From: a bacterium YEK0313
GTDB lineage: Bacteria > Pseudomonadota > Alphaproteobacteria > Rhizobiales > Phreatobacteraceae
Assembly: GCA_000751295.2 (NCBI GenBank)
Contig: CCMO02000001.1
Location: 3,190,615 to 3,254,614, forward strand
DNA: 64,000 nt
Reading direction: 5' to 3'
The translations under genes were made by a program, and so were the position numbers. A model generated the notes under the pieces. It had not been told where the DNA came from, did no database searches, and worked only from the letters and a program-made list of their open reading frames with translations. The first letter of the stretch is position 1, and every line of letters starts with the position of its first letter. Shown here piece by piece: positions 5,603 to 14,169 of this stretch.

Positions 5603-7270
5603 TCACTTCTCCTCGTAGGTGAAGATGTCGCGGTCCTTGGTCTCCGGCACGAAGAAGAGGCCGATCACGAAGGTCATCATGGCGAAGATGATCGGGTACC
5701 AGAGGCCGGAATAGATGTCGCCGGTGGCCGCCACGATGGCGAAGGCGGTGGGCGGCAGGAAGCCGCCGAACCAGCCGTTGCCGATGTGATAGGGCAGCGA
5801 CATGCCGGTGTAGCGGATACGGGTCGGGAACAGCTCGACCAGCATGGCGGCGATCGGGCCGTAGACCATGGTCACATAGAGGACCAGGATGAACAGCAGG
5901 CCGGTCAGCGCCCACATCTGGCCGTTCATGCCGGTCCGGAAGATGTTGGCGACGTTGGCGTCGTCGGCCTTCGGATAGCCGGCGGCCTGGGCCGCGGCGG
6001 CGACGCCGCGGGCGAAGTTCGCATCGACCGGAACATCGGTGCCGCCGATCGTCACCTTGACGGGCGAGCCGGCCGGCGCCGTCACCAGATCATATTTGAT
6101 GGTGGCACGGGCGAGAGCCTGGCGGGCGATGTCGCAGGGCTGGCTGAAGGTGCGCACGTTCACCGGGTCGAACAGCGAACCGCAGGAGGCGGGATCGGCC
6201 GAGACGGTGGCGTGAACGTTCTGCACGGCCGCGGCGAGGGTCGGATTGCCCACCTTGGCGATCTGTCCGAACAGCGGGAAATAGGTGACGGCGGCGATCA
6301 GGCAGCCGGCGAGGATGATCGGCTTGCGGCCGATCCTGTCGGACAGCGCGCCGAAGAAGATGAAGAACGGCGTGCCGATGAGCAGGGCGAGGGCGATCAG
6401 CACATTGGCGGTGGTGCCGTCGATCTTCAGCGTCTGGGTGAGGAAGAACAGGGCGTAGAACTGGCCGCAATACCAGACGACGGCCTGGCCGGCAGTGCCG
6501 CCCAGCAGGGCGAAGATGCCGATCTTGGCGTTCTTCCAGTTGCCGAAGGCTTCCGACAGCGGCGCCTTGGAGCCGGTGCCCTCTTCCTTCATCTTCTTGA
6601 AGGCGGGCGATTCGTTGAGCTGCAGCCGGATCCAGATCGACACGCCGAGCAGGAAGATCGAGACCAGGAACGGCACGCGCCAGCCCCAGGCTTCGAACGA
6701 TTGCGCCGACATGGACAGGCGCAGGCCGAGAACGACGAGCAGCGACATGAACAGGCCGACGGTGGCCGTGGTCTGGATCCAGCTCGTATAGAAGCCGCGG
6801 CGGCCCTGGGGCGAGTGCTCGGCGACATAGGTCGCCGCACCGCCATATTCACCGCCGAGCGCAAGGCCCTGCAGCAGGCGGCAGATGATGAAGCCGATCG
6901 GGGCGAGAATGCCGATCGAGGCATAGCCGGGCAGGATGCCGACCACGAAGGTCGCGATGCCCATGATCGTCATGGTGACGAGAAAGGTATATTTGCGGCC
7001 GATGAGATCGCCGAGCCGGCCAAAGAAGAGCGCACCGAACGGACGCACCGCGAAGCCGGCGGCGAAGGCCAGAAGCGTGAAGATGAAGCCGGCGGTCGGG
7101 TTCACGCCCGAGAAGAAGTTGGCGTTGATATTCGCAGCGAGCGCACCGGCAAGGTAGAAGTCGTACCATTCGAAGATCGTGCCGGTCGACGAGGCGAGGA
7201 TGACCTTCCTTTCCTCGGCGGTCATGGGGCGTGGCGCGGTTTGCGCGCCCGCGGCGGAACTCATCGTCAT
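5603..7270 (-). CDS. MFS transporter, metabolite:proton symporter type
   Basis: A 555-residue inner-membrane transporter with twelve predicted helices. The MFS motif GRLGDLIGRK lies at residues 84-93, and a second copy GALSDRIGRKP opens the second half. The early IFEWYDFYLAG and the later RRGFYTSWIQ are typical of the metabolite:H+ symporter group (ShiA, ProP, KgtP relatives). A hydrophilic insert of about 110 residues (about 342-451) separates helices in the second half and is not found in the E. coli members. The ATG at 7270 has AGGGGA eight bases ahead; a second in-frame ATG follows two codons later. The substrate is probably a small organic acid or zwitterion, not predictable here. Single gene with its own terminator. 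Confidence 0.85.
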   Translation of the reverse strand: MTMSSAAGAQTAPRPMTAEERKVILASSTGTIFEWYDFYLAGALAANINANFFSGVNPTAGFIFTLLAFAAGFAVRPFGALFFGRLGDLIGRKYTFLVTMTIMGIATFVVGILPGYASIGILAPIGFIICRLLQGLALGGEYGGAATYVAEHSPQGRRGFYTSWIQTTATVGLFMSLLVVLGLRLSMSAQSFEAWGWRVPFLVSIFLLGVSIWIRLQLNESPAFKKMKEEGTGSKAPLSEAFGNWKNAKIGIFALLGGTAGQAVVWYCGQFYALFFLTQTLKIDGTTANVLIALALLIGTPFFIFFGALSDRIGRKPIILAGCLIAAVTYFPLFGQIAKVGNPTLAAAVQNVHATVSADPASCGSLFDPVNVRTFSQPCDIARQALARATIKYDLVTAPAGSPVKVTIGGTDVPVDANFARGVAAAAQAAGYPKADDANVANIFRTGMNGQMWALTGLLFILVLYVTMVYGPIAAMLVELFPTRIRYTGMSLPYHIGNGWFGGFLPPTAFAIVAATGDIYSGLWYPIIFAMMTFVIGLFFVPETKDRDIFTYEEK

Positions 7271-7636
7271 CGTGGTTGTCCCCTGGGCTGGGCCGCCGGG
7301 CAAAGCCCGGCCGTTGCCGCAAGCGGTGAACTTGCGGGGCCGGGAACGCGCCTTGGGCGGCAAATGTGAACTTATGGGCGAACCGCTGGGCGCCGGGTCG
7401 CTTCGGCGAGACGTCGGGGGCGCCTGTCCCATTTCCTCCACGACCCGTCCGCCCCGCGAGGACGGGTTCGAGCGCGCCGGGTTTGCCGGCCTCGTCCGGC
7501 CGTCCCGATCGTATTGATCGCTCGCATTCACCCTGTCGGTCGAAGGTTTGGGAACGGCTGGCCGATTCCCTTCACCGACCCCGAGAGTCAAGGTAAGACT
7601 AGCGCCGTTGTGGCATTCAAGTCACGGGGATGGGCC
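7271..7636. other. Divergent intergenic region
   Basis: It separates the leftward MFS gene from the rightward secreted-protein gene and must carry both promoters. No convincing -35/-10 pair, inverted repeat or small gene was seen. Confidence 0.4.
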
Positions 7637-8104
7637 ATGAGACCTTGGTCTATTATCCTTTCGGCGATTGCTGTCGGTGGCGGATTGAGCGGGTTTTCAC
7701 CACCGGCCAATGCTGAATTCTACCGGCGCGTGACGATCACCGACGGGCGTACGGGCGATATCGCGGTGGTCAGGCATCGCTATGAATGCGGCCATTGCCG
7801 CGGCGTGCGCACCTATCGCGCAGGCACCTTCCGTTATGCCGTGCCGGCGCCGGTTGTCGTCGACTACGGCATGGTGCTGCCGATCTACCAGCCGCCGCTC
7901 TACACCGTGCCGCGCACGGCCTATCCGGCCTATCCCGTCTATCCGCGCTCGGGGCCCTATATCGTCACCTCTCCGCGCCAGCAGCAGGCGCTGCTGCCGG
8001 TCCGGCCGTGGTATCCGACTGGCGGCGAAGCGCGGGTCATTGGTCTCGACGAGATGCCGCCGGCAACGCCGCCGCGCGAGCAGCGGCCACGCCGCCGGCG
8101 CTGA
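7637..8104 (+). CDS. Small secreted proline/tyrosine-rich protein, 155 aa
   Basis: The ATG at 7637 (ahead: GGGGATGGGCC) opens a signal peptide MRPWSIILSAIAVGGGLSGF ending near PANA, followed by EFYRRVTITDGRTGD. The mature protein has one CxxC pair (YECGHCRG) and a middle part rich in proline and tyrosine (YQPPLYTVPRTAYPAYPVYP). The tail is basic (REQRPRRRR). The in-frame extension upstream to 7514 lacks a ribosome binding site. It is probably periplasmic or envelope-bound. No family was recognised, and the CxxC may bind metal or form a disulfide. Confidence 0.7.
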   Translation: MRPWSIILSAIAVGGGLSGFSPPANAEFYRRVTITDGRTGDIAVVRHRYECGHCRGVRTYRAGTFRYAVPAPVVVDYGMVLPIYQPPLYTVPRTAYPAYPVYPRSGPYIVTSPRQQQALLPVRPWYPTGGEARVIGLDEMPPATPPREQRPRRRR

Positions 8105-8107
8105 GGC

Positions 8108-8941
8108 TCAGCCGCGCAGGCCGAGCCGCGTGGTGGCCGCATAGAGCGCAAGCGCCGCGGCATTGGACACGTTGAGGCTCTTGATCGCGCCGGGCATGTC
8201 GATGCGGGCGAGCGCATCGCAGGTCTCGCGCGTCAGCTGGCGCAGCCCCTTGCCCTCGGCGCCCAGCACCAGCGCAAGCGGCGTGCGCAGCCCGATCTTG
8301 TCGAGATCGGCTTCGCCCTCGCTGTCGAGCCCGACGATCAGGAAGCCGCTCTCGCGCAGCTCCAGCATGGCGCGCGCGAGGTTCTGCACGGTCACGAAGG
8401 GCACGTGCTCGAGCCCGCCGGACGCGCTCTTCGCCAGCACGCCGGTCGCCTCCGGCGAGTGGCGGTTGGTGGTGACGATCGCCTTGACGCCGAACGCCGC
8501 CGCCGAGCGCACGATGGCGCCGACATTGTGCGGATCGGTGATCTGGTCGAGCAGCAGCAGAACGCCATCTGCCGGCATGTGCCTGAGATCGGGGGCATCC
8601 AGCGGTTCGGCCTCCGCGAACAATCCCTGGTGCACCGCATCGGGCGTCGCCGCCAGCCGCTTGTCGATCTCGCGCACCGGCACGATCTGGGCCTGGTGGG
8701 CGATGCCTTCCTCGTCGAGCCGCTTGGCGGCATTTTCGGTCGCGAGCAGCAGGCGAATGCGGCGCCCGCCATTGCGCAGGGCCTCCGAGACCGTATGCCA
8801 GCCGTAGAGCAGCACGGTGCCGGTCTCGAATTCCGGAGCCGCCTCGCGCAGCACGCGGCCGCCGCGGCCCTTGAACGGCCGGCCGGGTTTCGAAAAGGGG
8901 CGGAAGGGCTTCTTGTCGCCCCGTGGCGGTGTCGTCGTCAT
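8108..8941 (-). CDS. rlmB: 23S rRNA 2'-O-ribose methyltransferase, TrmH/RlmB family
   Basis: A 277-residue SPOUT-class enzyme expected to methylate a guanosine ribose in the peptidyl-transferase region of 23S rRNA using S-adenosylmethionine. After a basic, disordered N-terminus (KPFRPFSKPGRPFKGRGG) comes the substrate-binding domain (LLYGWHTVSEALRN) and the knotted SpoU domain. Its three motifs are visible: LDQITDPHNVGAIVRSAAAFG-type motif 1, LVLGAEGKGLR (motif 2) and SLNVSNAAALALY (motif 3). The ATG at 8941 follows AGAGGAC. RlmB is the best choice, though other TrmH-family targets cannot be excluded. Confidence 0.9.
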   Translation of the reverse strand: MTTTPPRGDKKPFRPFSKPGRPFKGRGGRVLREAAPEFETGTVLLYGWHTVSEALRNGGRRIRLLLATENAAKRLDEEGIAHQAQIVPVREIDKRLAATPDAVHQGLFAEAEPLDAPDLRHMPADGVLLLLDQITDPHNVGAIVRSAAAFGVKAIVTTNRHSPEATGVLAKSASGGLEHVPFVTVQNLARAMLELRESGFLIVGLDSEGEADLDKIGLRTPLALVLGAEGKGLRQLTRETCDALARIDMPGAIKSLNVSNAAALALYAATTRLGLRG

Positions 8942-9138
8942 CGCGTCCTCTTCCCACGGCACGCGGCGCGGCGCAATTGCCACGACGGCCGCAACCGCGC
9001 GGCGGCGCGGGCGAGATGCCGGGCCGCGGCTCGTCAACAGGTCATGTCGGGCGCGTGACGTTTCCCGGTTGACAGGGCAGGGAGGCGTCCCTATCAAGCC
9101 CGCCACGCCCGGCGGCCATGGCCCCCGGGACCTGGGAC

Positions 9139-9223
9139 GGGGGAATGTCCCGAGCGGCAAAGGGGGCGGACTGTAAATCCGCTGGCTACGCCTTCGTAGG
9201 TTCGAGTCCTACTTCCCCCACCA
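9139..9223 (+). tRNA. tRNA-Tyr (anticodon GTA)
   Basis: 85 nt with encoded CCA. The acceptor stem is GGGGGAA with TTCCCCC, the anticodon loop CTGTAAA gives anticodon GTA, and a long variable arm (TGGCTACGCCTTCG region) marks a class II tRNA. The T-loop reads GTTCGAGTCC. T-rich DNA follows at 9226-9245 and may end transcription. Confidence 0.95.
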
Positions 9224-9396
9224 CCCACCTTTTTCCTTTTTTCAGACCAGTTCTTCCTGCGCCGGCCCATGGCCGGCGCGCGCCGAGCGTCGCGCGCCTT
9301 CGGCCGGCCGAGGTTTTCACGCCCGGGCGGAACAAAGGGAACCGCGCACGCCACCGGAACGTTCAGGATATCGCAAGATCATCGAAGGAGAGCATT

Positions 9397-9648
9397 ATGA
9401 ACGAAGTTCAAATCGGCTGGCTTGCGGCCATCGTCATTGGCGGATTGGCCGGTTGGATCGCCTCGAGCGTCATGCGCAGCGATACCGGAATCTTCGCCAA
9501 TATCATTCTCGGCATTATCGGCGCGGCCGTTGCGAGCTTCCTGCTGGGCCTCGTCGGCGTCAGCTTCGGCGGATGGATCGGCTATCTCGTCGCCGGTGTG
9601 GTCGGCGCCTGCATCCTGATCGGCGGCGCGCGGGCGATCAGGACCTGA
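9397..9648 (+). CDS. GlsB/YeaQ/YmgE family membrane protein
   Basis: This 83-residue, very hydrophobic protein has three membrane segments: IGWLAAIVIGGLAGWIASSVM, FANIILGIIGAAVASFLLGL and WIGYLVAGVVGACILIGGA. The glycine-zipper pattern is typical of the transglycosylase-associated family (GlsB/YeaQ/YmgE), often stress-induced and of unknown biochemical role. The ATG at 9397 follows GAAGGAG. Single gene downstream of tRNA-Tyr. Confidence 0.85.
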   Translation: MNEVQIGWLAAIVIGGLAGWIASSVMRSDTGIFANIILGIIGAAVASFLLGLVGVSFGGWIGYLVAGVVGACILIGGARAIRT

Positions 9649-9664
9649 CCGGCCGCAGTCGAAA

Positions 9665-9688
9665 GGGGCGCCGCGCCTGCGGCGTCCC
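9665..9688. terminator. Hairpin between convergent genes
   Basis: Stem GGGCGCCGC/GCGGCGTCCC with one bulge and a 4-base loop lies between the convergent GlsB-like gene and the glycosylase gene. No good T tract is seen, so termination is inferred from position and stem strength. Confidence 0.35.
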
Positions 9689-9711
9689 GGAGGGGGCCCC
9701 CGCGGGCGGCT

Positions 9712-10353
9712 TCAAGCGAGGACGTTGCCGCGCTCGCGCGGCATCCGCCACAAATACCAGGACGCCACCGTGCGATGCGGCGACCAGGCCTTGCCGATCT
9801 CGCGCAGCAGTCGCGGGCTCGGCTGCCGCGGCAGGGATTTCAGGGCGCGATAGCCTTCGCGGACGCCGAAATCGTCGACCGGCAGCACGTCCATCCGTTC
9901 GAGCGAATACATCAGCAGCATCTCGACGGTCCATCGGCCGATACCCTTGATGGCGACCAGCCGATCGACCAGCTCGTCGTCGCCGAGACCGTCGGCGACC
10001 GGCCGCGCGGGGACAAGGCCTGAGAGCGCGCCTTCCGCGATGGCCTTGATCGTAGCGACCTTGGTCGCGGAGAAGCCGCAAGCCCTCAGCGTCTCGACAT
10101 CGGCCGCCAGCAGCGCTTCCGGACGCGGAAAGGGCGCGTCAGGCACGACGGCCTTCAGCCGGTTGATGATCGCATCGCCCGCCTTGGCGGTCAGCTGCTG
10201 ATAAGCGATGGCGCGCACAAGCGCCTCATAGGGCTCGCGGGCGGCCTTGGGATCGTGCCGGCACGGGCCGACATGGTCGATGAGGCGCGCCCAGTCGGCA
10301 TCGACGGCGCGCAGGAAGGCGGCGGAGGCTTCATAGCGGCTGGTGGTGTTCAT
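9712..10353 (-). CDS. DNA-3-methyladenine glycosylase, HhH-GPD family
   Basis: A 213-residue base-excision repair enzyme that removes alkylated purines. The helix-hairpin-helix reads VAIKGIGRWTVEMLLMY and the catalytic aspartate lies in LPVDDFGVREGY. IAYQQLTAKAGDAIINRL is the usual conserved helix of AlkA-type enzymes. It is shorter than E. coli AlkA (282) because the N-terminal beta domain is absent, as in yeast MAG and many bacterial type-II enzymes. There is no iron-sulfur cluster motif. The gene stands alone. Confidence 0.88.
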   Translation of the reverse strand: MNTTSRYEASAAFLRAVDADWARLIDHVGPCRHDPKAAREPYEALVRAIAYQQLTAKAGDAIINRLKAVVPDAPFPRPEALLAADVETLRACGFSATKVATIKAIAEGALSGLVPARPVADGLGDDELVDRLVAIKGIGRWTVEMLLMYSLERMDVLPVDDFGVREGYRALKSLPRQPSPRLLREIGKAWSPHRTVASWYLWRMPRERGNVLA

Positions 10354-10431
10354 GACCGGGAGCGCTTGCCGGCGACACCGGCGAATCGCACTCCATATCT
10401 TGCGCTCAAATCGGCGGACCTCGCCATCGCG

Positions 10432-10465
10432 CCTTCCGGGCCGCGCGGCGGCCCGGCCCGGAAGG
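10432..10465 (-). terminator. Strong hairpin after the SnoaL-like gene
   Basis: A perfect 11-bp stem CCTTCCGGGCC/GGCCCGGAAGG with a 12-base loop starts 9 bases past the stop codon at 10474. There is no T run on the minus strand, so it may act as a weak terminator or 3'-end stabiliser. Confidence 0.45.
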
Positions 10466-10473
10466 TTTCGGCG

Positions 10474-10926
10474 TCAGGCAGCCTTCAGGAGGCCGAGCTG
10501 GGTGAGGGCGGTGACGCCGTCATCGAGGCCGATCTCCTCGGCTATGCGTCCGTCCTGCAGGCGCAGCACGGTCATGCCCGTGAAATGCATCGTCCGGCCG
10601 CTGGCGGCCGGTAGCGCACCGGCCAGGAAATCGCTGAAAGCCGGCCCCGAATGGGTCCCGCCGCCCTCCCATTGGCCGACCACGTAATCGCCTTCGGCGA
10701 TCAGCTCGGCCGTGCCCCGGAAATGGAGATCCGGAAAGGCCGCGCGGAAGTCGGTCATGAACGCCTTGATGTCGTCGCGGCCGCGACGCGGTTCATGCAG
10801 CGAATAGCGCAGCAGCATGTCCGGCGCGGCCAGAGCGTCGACCACGGCAAGGTCGACCTTCTCGCCCCAGAATTCCGTGAACCAGCGACCGACGACCGCC
10901 TTGTTGTCGTCTTCGAGCTTTCCCAT
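10474..10926 (-). CDS. SnoaL-like (ester cyclase/NTF2-fold) protein
   Basis: A 150-residue protein with the NTF2/SnoaL fold: NKAVVGRWFTEFWGEKVDL, then RRGRDDIKAFMTDFRAAFPDLHF, and later EGDYVVGQWEGGGTHSGP and GMTVLRLQDGRIAEEIGLDD. Such proteins are polyketide-type cyclases or, more often in bacteria, uncharacterised small-molecule binders. The ATG at 10926 was chosen over one at 10941 because AGGA lies eight bases ahead of it. Single gene with a hairpin after it. The substrate is unknown. Confidence 0.75.
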   Translation of the reverse strand: MGKLEDDNKAVVGRWFTEFWGEKVDLAVVDALAAPDMLLRYSLHEPRRGRDDIKAFMTDFRAAFPDLHFRGTAELIAEGDYVVGQWEGGGTHSGPAFSDFLAGALPAASGRTMHFTGMTVLRLQDGRIAEEIGLDDGVTALTQLGLLKAA

Positions 10927-11065
10927 CGTCTTGTTCCTCATCGGCTGAAACGTCTCGGACGGCGCTCATGGCGATCGAATGGCGATCCATGAGCGCCGAT
11001 GCGAGGGATAGGCCGACGAGGCCGCGGGCGAACTCCGCTTCTTGCCGCGCAATCGCGGCGGTCGA

Positions 11066-12625
11066 TCAGCCGTGGGCGTCGCGCAGTTCGCGCTTCAACA
11101 CCTTGCCGGCGGTGTTGCGCGGCAGGTCGGCGCGGAAGATGACCCGCTTCGGCACCTTGAACGGGGCGAGCCGCTCGCGGCAATGCGCGATCAAGGCTTC
11201 GGCCTCCGCGCTTTCGCCCTGGCGCAGCACGACGACGGCCGTCACCGCCTCGATCCATTTCGGATCCGGCGTCGCGATCACCGCGACCTCCGAAACCGCC
11301 GGATGGGTGAACAGCGCTTCCTCCACTTCGCGGCTCGCGACGATCACCCCGCCGGTCTTGATCACGTCCTTCACCCGGTCGACGACATAGAGGTAACCCT
11401 CCTCGTCGAGCACGCCGACATCGCCGGAATGGAACCAGCCGCCGGCGAAGGCCTCGGCGGTTTCGTCAGGCTTGTCCCAATAGCCGACCATGAGCTGGGG
11501 CGAGCGATGGACGATCTCGCCTTGGGTACCCGGCGGTACGTCGCGCATGTCCGCATCGACGACGCGCGTTTCGACCTGCAGCACCGGCCGGCCGGCGGAG
11601 GCGGGCCGCGCATCGTGTTCCTCCGGCCGCAGGACGGTGGCGAGCGGTGCGATTTCGCTCTGGCCGTAGCAGTTGAACGGCGCAGCCGCGGGCAGGCGCC
11701 GGCGCAGTTCCTCCAGCACCGGCACCGGCATGATCGAGGCGCCGTAGAAGACGTGACGCAGCGAGGCGAGATTGCGGCGGTCGAAATCGGCATGGCGCAG
11801 CAGGCTGATCCAGACCGTCGGCGGCGCGAAGAACGAGGTGATGCCATGCTCCTCGATCAACTTCAGGCAGAGGTCGGGGGCAGGCGCTTCGATCAGCACG
11901 GTGGAGGCGCCGACCAGCAGTTGCGGCATGGTGAAGACATGCATCTGGGCGGAATGATAGAGCGGCAGCGCGGCCAGCGCCTTGTCGGCGCCGCTGAGTC
12001 CGAGCTCGACCATGCAGCTGACATATTCGGCCATCAGCGCGCGATGCGTCATCATCGCGCCCTTGGGCGCGGCCGTGGTGCCCGACGTGTAGAGAAGCTG
12101 GGCGAGATCGGTATCGGCGACCGAGGCGTCGGCGACGGCATCGGTGCCGTTCAGGGCAATATCGAGGACGTCGAACGCGCCGCCGCCGACGAAAGTGCCG
12201 GTCAGCATGACGGCATCCGTCGCAGCCGCCACCTTGTCGGCCGTCGCGGCCAGGCCGCCGTCGCGGATCAGCGCGCGGGCGCCCGACTGGCCGATAATGT
12301 AGCCGAGCTCGGCTTCGGTCAGCGCATAGTTGATCGGGACATGGACGAGACCCGCCCGTGCGCAGGCGAGCCACAGGATCAGATAGCCGTCGGAATTGCG
12401 TCCATAGGCGCCGACGCGGTCGCCCACCGCAAGGCCTGACGCCGCAAGACCGGCAGCGACCCGGTCGACCGCGCGATCGAGATCGCCATAGCTCCAGCTG
12501 CGATCGCCGAAGACGAGGGCCGTCTTGGCACCGTGACGTTGGGCCGAGCGCCGGAACGCATCCGATATGGTGTTGCGGCGGGCACGTTCGCCGAGCGGCT
12601 GCGCGTCGGTGGCTGAAGCGACCAT
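11066..12625 (-). CDS. Acyl-CoA synthetase (AMP-forming)
   Basis: A 519-residue adenylate-forming ligase that activates a carboxylic acid to its CoA thioester with ATP. Motifs seen: LLYTSGTTAAPKGAMMTH (phosphate loop), CYGQSEIAPLATV (A4/A5), GWFHSGDVGVLDEEGYLYVVDRVKDVIKTGG (A7/A8) and the C-terminal catalytic lysine in LPRNTAGKVLKREL. Medium- or long-chain fatty acids are likely substrates, but specificity cannot be read. GGAGGCCCCC precedes ATG 12625. It is transcribed away from the TetR gene at 12732, with two palindromes between them, and is probably controlled by that regulator. Confidence 0.88.
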   Translation of the reverse strand: MVASATDAQPLGERARRNTISDAFRRSAQRHGAKTALVFGDRSWSYGDLDRAVDRVAAGLAASGLAVGDRVGAYGRNSDGYLILWLACARAGLVHVPINYALTEAELGYIIGQSGARALIRDGGLAATADKVAAATDAVMLTGTFVGGGAFDVLDIALNGTDAVADASVADTDLAQLLYTSGTTAAPKGAMMTHRALMAEYVSCMVELGLSGADKALAALPLYHSAQMHVFTMPQLLVGASTVLIEAPAPDLCLKLIEEHGITSFFAPPTVWISLLRHADFDRRNLASLRHVFYGASIMPVPVLEELRRRLPAAAPFNCYGQSEIAPLATVLRPEEHDARPASAGRPVLQVETRVVDADMRDVPPGTQGEIVHRSPQLMVGYWDKPDETAEAFAGGWFHSGDVGVLDEEGYLYVVDRVKDVIKTGGVIVASREVEEALFTHPAVSEVAVIATPDPKWIEAVTAVVVLRQGESAEAEALIAHCRERLAPFKVPKRVIFRADLPRNTAGKVLKRELRDAHG

Positions 12626-12650
12626 GGGGGCCTCCGGTTTTCCTTGCCAA

Positions 12651-12664
12651 TTACTGGTCAGTAG
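12651..12664. promoter_or_regulatory. Candidate TetR operator 1
   Basis: TTACTGGTCAGTAG contains the inverted repeat TACTG-GT-CAGTA. It lies 26 bp upstream of the acyl-CoA synthetase start and 19 bp, centre to centre, from a related palindrome at 12670-12683. Confidence 0.5.
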
Positions 12665-12669
12665 CTCTA

Positions 12670-12683
12670 TTACTCATGAGTAA
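12670..12683. promoter_or_regulatory. Candidate TetR operator 2 (perfect palindrome)
   Basis: TTACTCATGAGTAA is a perfect 14-bp palindrome with the same TTACT/AGTAA arms as operator 1. It sits in the middle of the 106-bp gap between the divergent synthetase and TetR genes. Confidence 0.55.
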
Positions 12684-12731
12684 CATGGCCCGGACCTAAC
12701 GGGCGCTCGAAACGCCGTCAAGGCAGGCTGG

Positions 12732-13361
12732 ATGACCGAGCCTCTGGTTTCGCCGTGGAAGGCGCAAGGCGCGCGCGAGGCCGAAAGGCAGGACAAGCGG
12801 CGCGCCGTCCTGATGACGGCGGCGCGGATCTTCTGCGAGAAGGGGGTCCGCAACACCTCGCTCGACGAGATCGCCGAACAGCTCAATGTCACCAAGCCGA
12901 CCCTCTACTATTATGTGCGCAGCAAGGACGAGATCCTGGCCGAATGCGTGCGCATCGGCCTCGACCTGATCGAAGAGGCGATCGCCGCGGCCGACCGCGC
13001 CCATCTCAACGCGCTCGAGCGGCTGGAAGCGGCGCTGCGGCGCTATGCCGAGATCATGACCATGGATTTCGCCATGTGTGTGACCCGCATCGGCGAAACC
13101 GAACTGCCGCCGGAGAGCCGCAGGGCCTTGCGCAGCCACAAGCGGAAGATCGACGCGCGCATTCGCGCCTTGATCGCCGAAGGGGTCGGCGAAGGCTCTA
13201 TCCACGCACGCGATCCGAAGATCGCCGCGTTCATCGTCGCCGGTGCGCTCAACTGGATCGCCCATTGGTACGATCCACGCGGGCCGCTGACGGCAGCGCA
13301 GATCGCCGATCGTGCCGTCGAGGCGCTCATCTCGGGCCTCGCCCCGCGTGCCGACATGTGA
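12732..13361 (+). CDS. TetR/AcrR family transcriptional regulator
   Basis: A 209-residue repressor-type protein. The N-terminal helix-turn-helix reads RIFCEKGVRNTSLDEIAEQLNVTKPTLYYYVRSKDEIL at about residues 33-70, followed by a helical ligand domain. Its divergent position to an acyl-CoA synthetase suggests an acyl-CoA ligand. The paired TTACT/AGTAA palindromes in the gap are likely binding sites. The stop is followed after 10 bp by the transglutaminase-like gene, so the two are probably co-transcribed. The start is preceded only by AGGCAGGCTGG, a moderate ribosome binding site. Confidence 0.88.
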   Translation: MTEPLVSPWKAQGAREAERQDKRRAVLMTAARIFCEKGVRNTSLDEIAEQLNVTKPTLYYYVRSKDEILAECVRIGLDLIEEAIAAADRAHLNALERLEAALRRYAEIMTMDFAMCVTRIGETELPPESRRALRSHKRKIDARIRALIAEGVGEGSIHARDPKIAAFIVAGALNWIAHWYDPRGPLTAAQIADRAVEALISGLAPRADM

Positions 13362-13371
13362 GGAGACCGCC

Positions 13372-14082
13372 ATGCTGCATGTTCCGCCCGACCGCCTGCC
13401 GGAACCGGGGCCCGCCTATCGCGAACCGACCCGCTTCTTCGACAGTGACGATCCGGCCGTGCTGCGCGTCGCCGAGGAGGCGGTGGCCGGCGCCAGCGAC
13501 GAGATCGAACGCGGGGTCAGGCTGTTCTACCGCGTGCGCGACGGCTGGCGTTACGACCCGTTCGACCTACGCCTGACGCCGCACGATCACACGGCGAGCA
13601 CCGTCTTGGCGGCAAGCTCCGGCTATTGCGTCACCAAGGCCGTGCTGCTCGCGGCCCTCGCGCGATCGGTCGGGATCGCGTCGGCCATCGGGCTCTCGGA
13701 CGTCACCAACCACCTGTCGTCGGAACGGCTGACGCGCGAAATGGGCGGCAGCACGCTGTTCGTCAACCACGGCTATACGCTGCTTCATCTGGGCGGCCGC
13801 TGGGTGAAGGCGGCGCCGGCCTTCAATATCGAGCTCTGCGAGCGCTTCGGCGTCCGGCCGACCGAGTTCGACGGCCGCTCCGACGCGATCCTCCAGGAAT
13901 TCGACGCGGCCGGCCGCAAGCACATGGACTATGTCAGGCACCACGGCTCGTGGTCGGACCTGCCTTACGAGCGGATCGAGCGGGACATGATCGCCGCCTA
14001 TCCGGACAGCACGCTGATCCGCAACGCCACCGGCAAGGCGCGGCGGCCGGCAAGCACGGAACGCGACGCGTTCAGCGCCTGA
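13372..14082 (+). CDS. Transglutaminase-like domain protein, 236 aa
   Basis: The conserved nucleophile region SGYCVTKAVLLAALARSVGIASAIG matches the transglutaminase-like superfamily (Cys in GYC). The His (VNHGYTLLHLGGRWVKAAPAF) and Asp (PTEFDGRSDAI) regions follow. These bacterial proteins are often peptidases or are of unknown function, despite the name. There is no signal peptide, so it is probably cytosolic. The ATG at 13372 follows AGGAGA. It lies in one transcription unit with the TetR gene and ahead of a thiolase, 87 bp away. Its link to acyl-CoA metabolism is unexplained. Confidence 0.75.
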   Translation: MLHVPPDRLPEPGPAYREPTRFFDSDDPAVLRVAEEAVAGASDEIERGVRLFYRVRDGWRYDPFDLRLTPHDHTASTVLAASSGYCVTKAVLLAALARSVGIASAIGLSDVTNHLSSERLTREMGGSTLFVNHGYTLLHLGGRWVKAAPAFNIELCERFGVRPTEFDGRSDAILQEFDAAGRKHMDYVRHHGSWSDLPYERIERDMIAAYPDSTLIRNATGKARRPASTERDAFSA

Positions 14083-14169
14083 GGCCCCGGGCCATCCGGC
14101 GAAGGGCCGTATTGCGGCAACTAAAGCGCCGTATTAGTTGCGATGGATCGAAGCGACAGGGAGGATCTC

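Noticed and set aside
5474..7369. A 631-codon open frame opposite the MFS gene
   Set aside because: It is rich in Arg, Gly, Asp and Glu, as expected from the antisense of GC-rich coding DNA, has no ribosome binding site, and the true gene on the other strand has clear family motifs.
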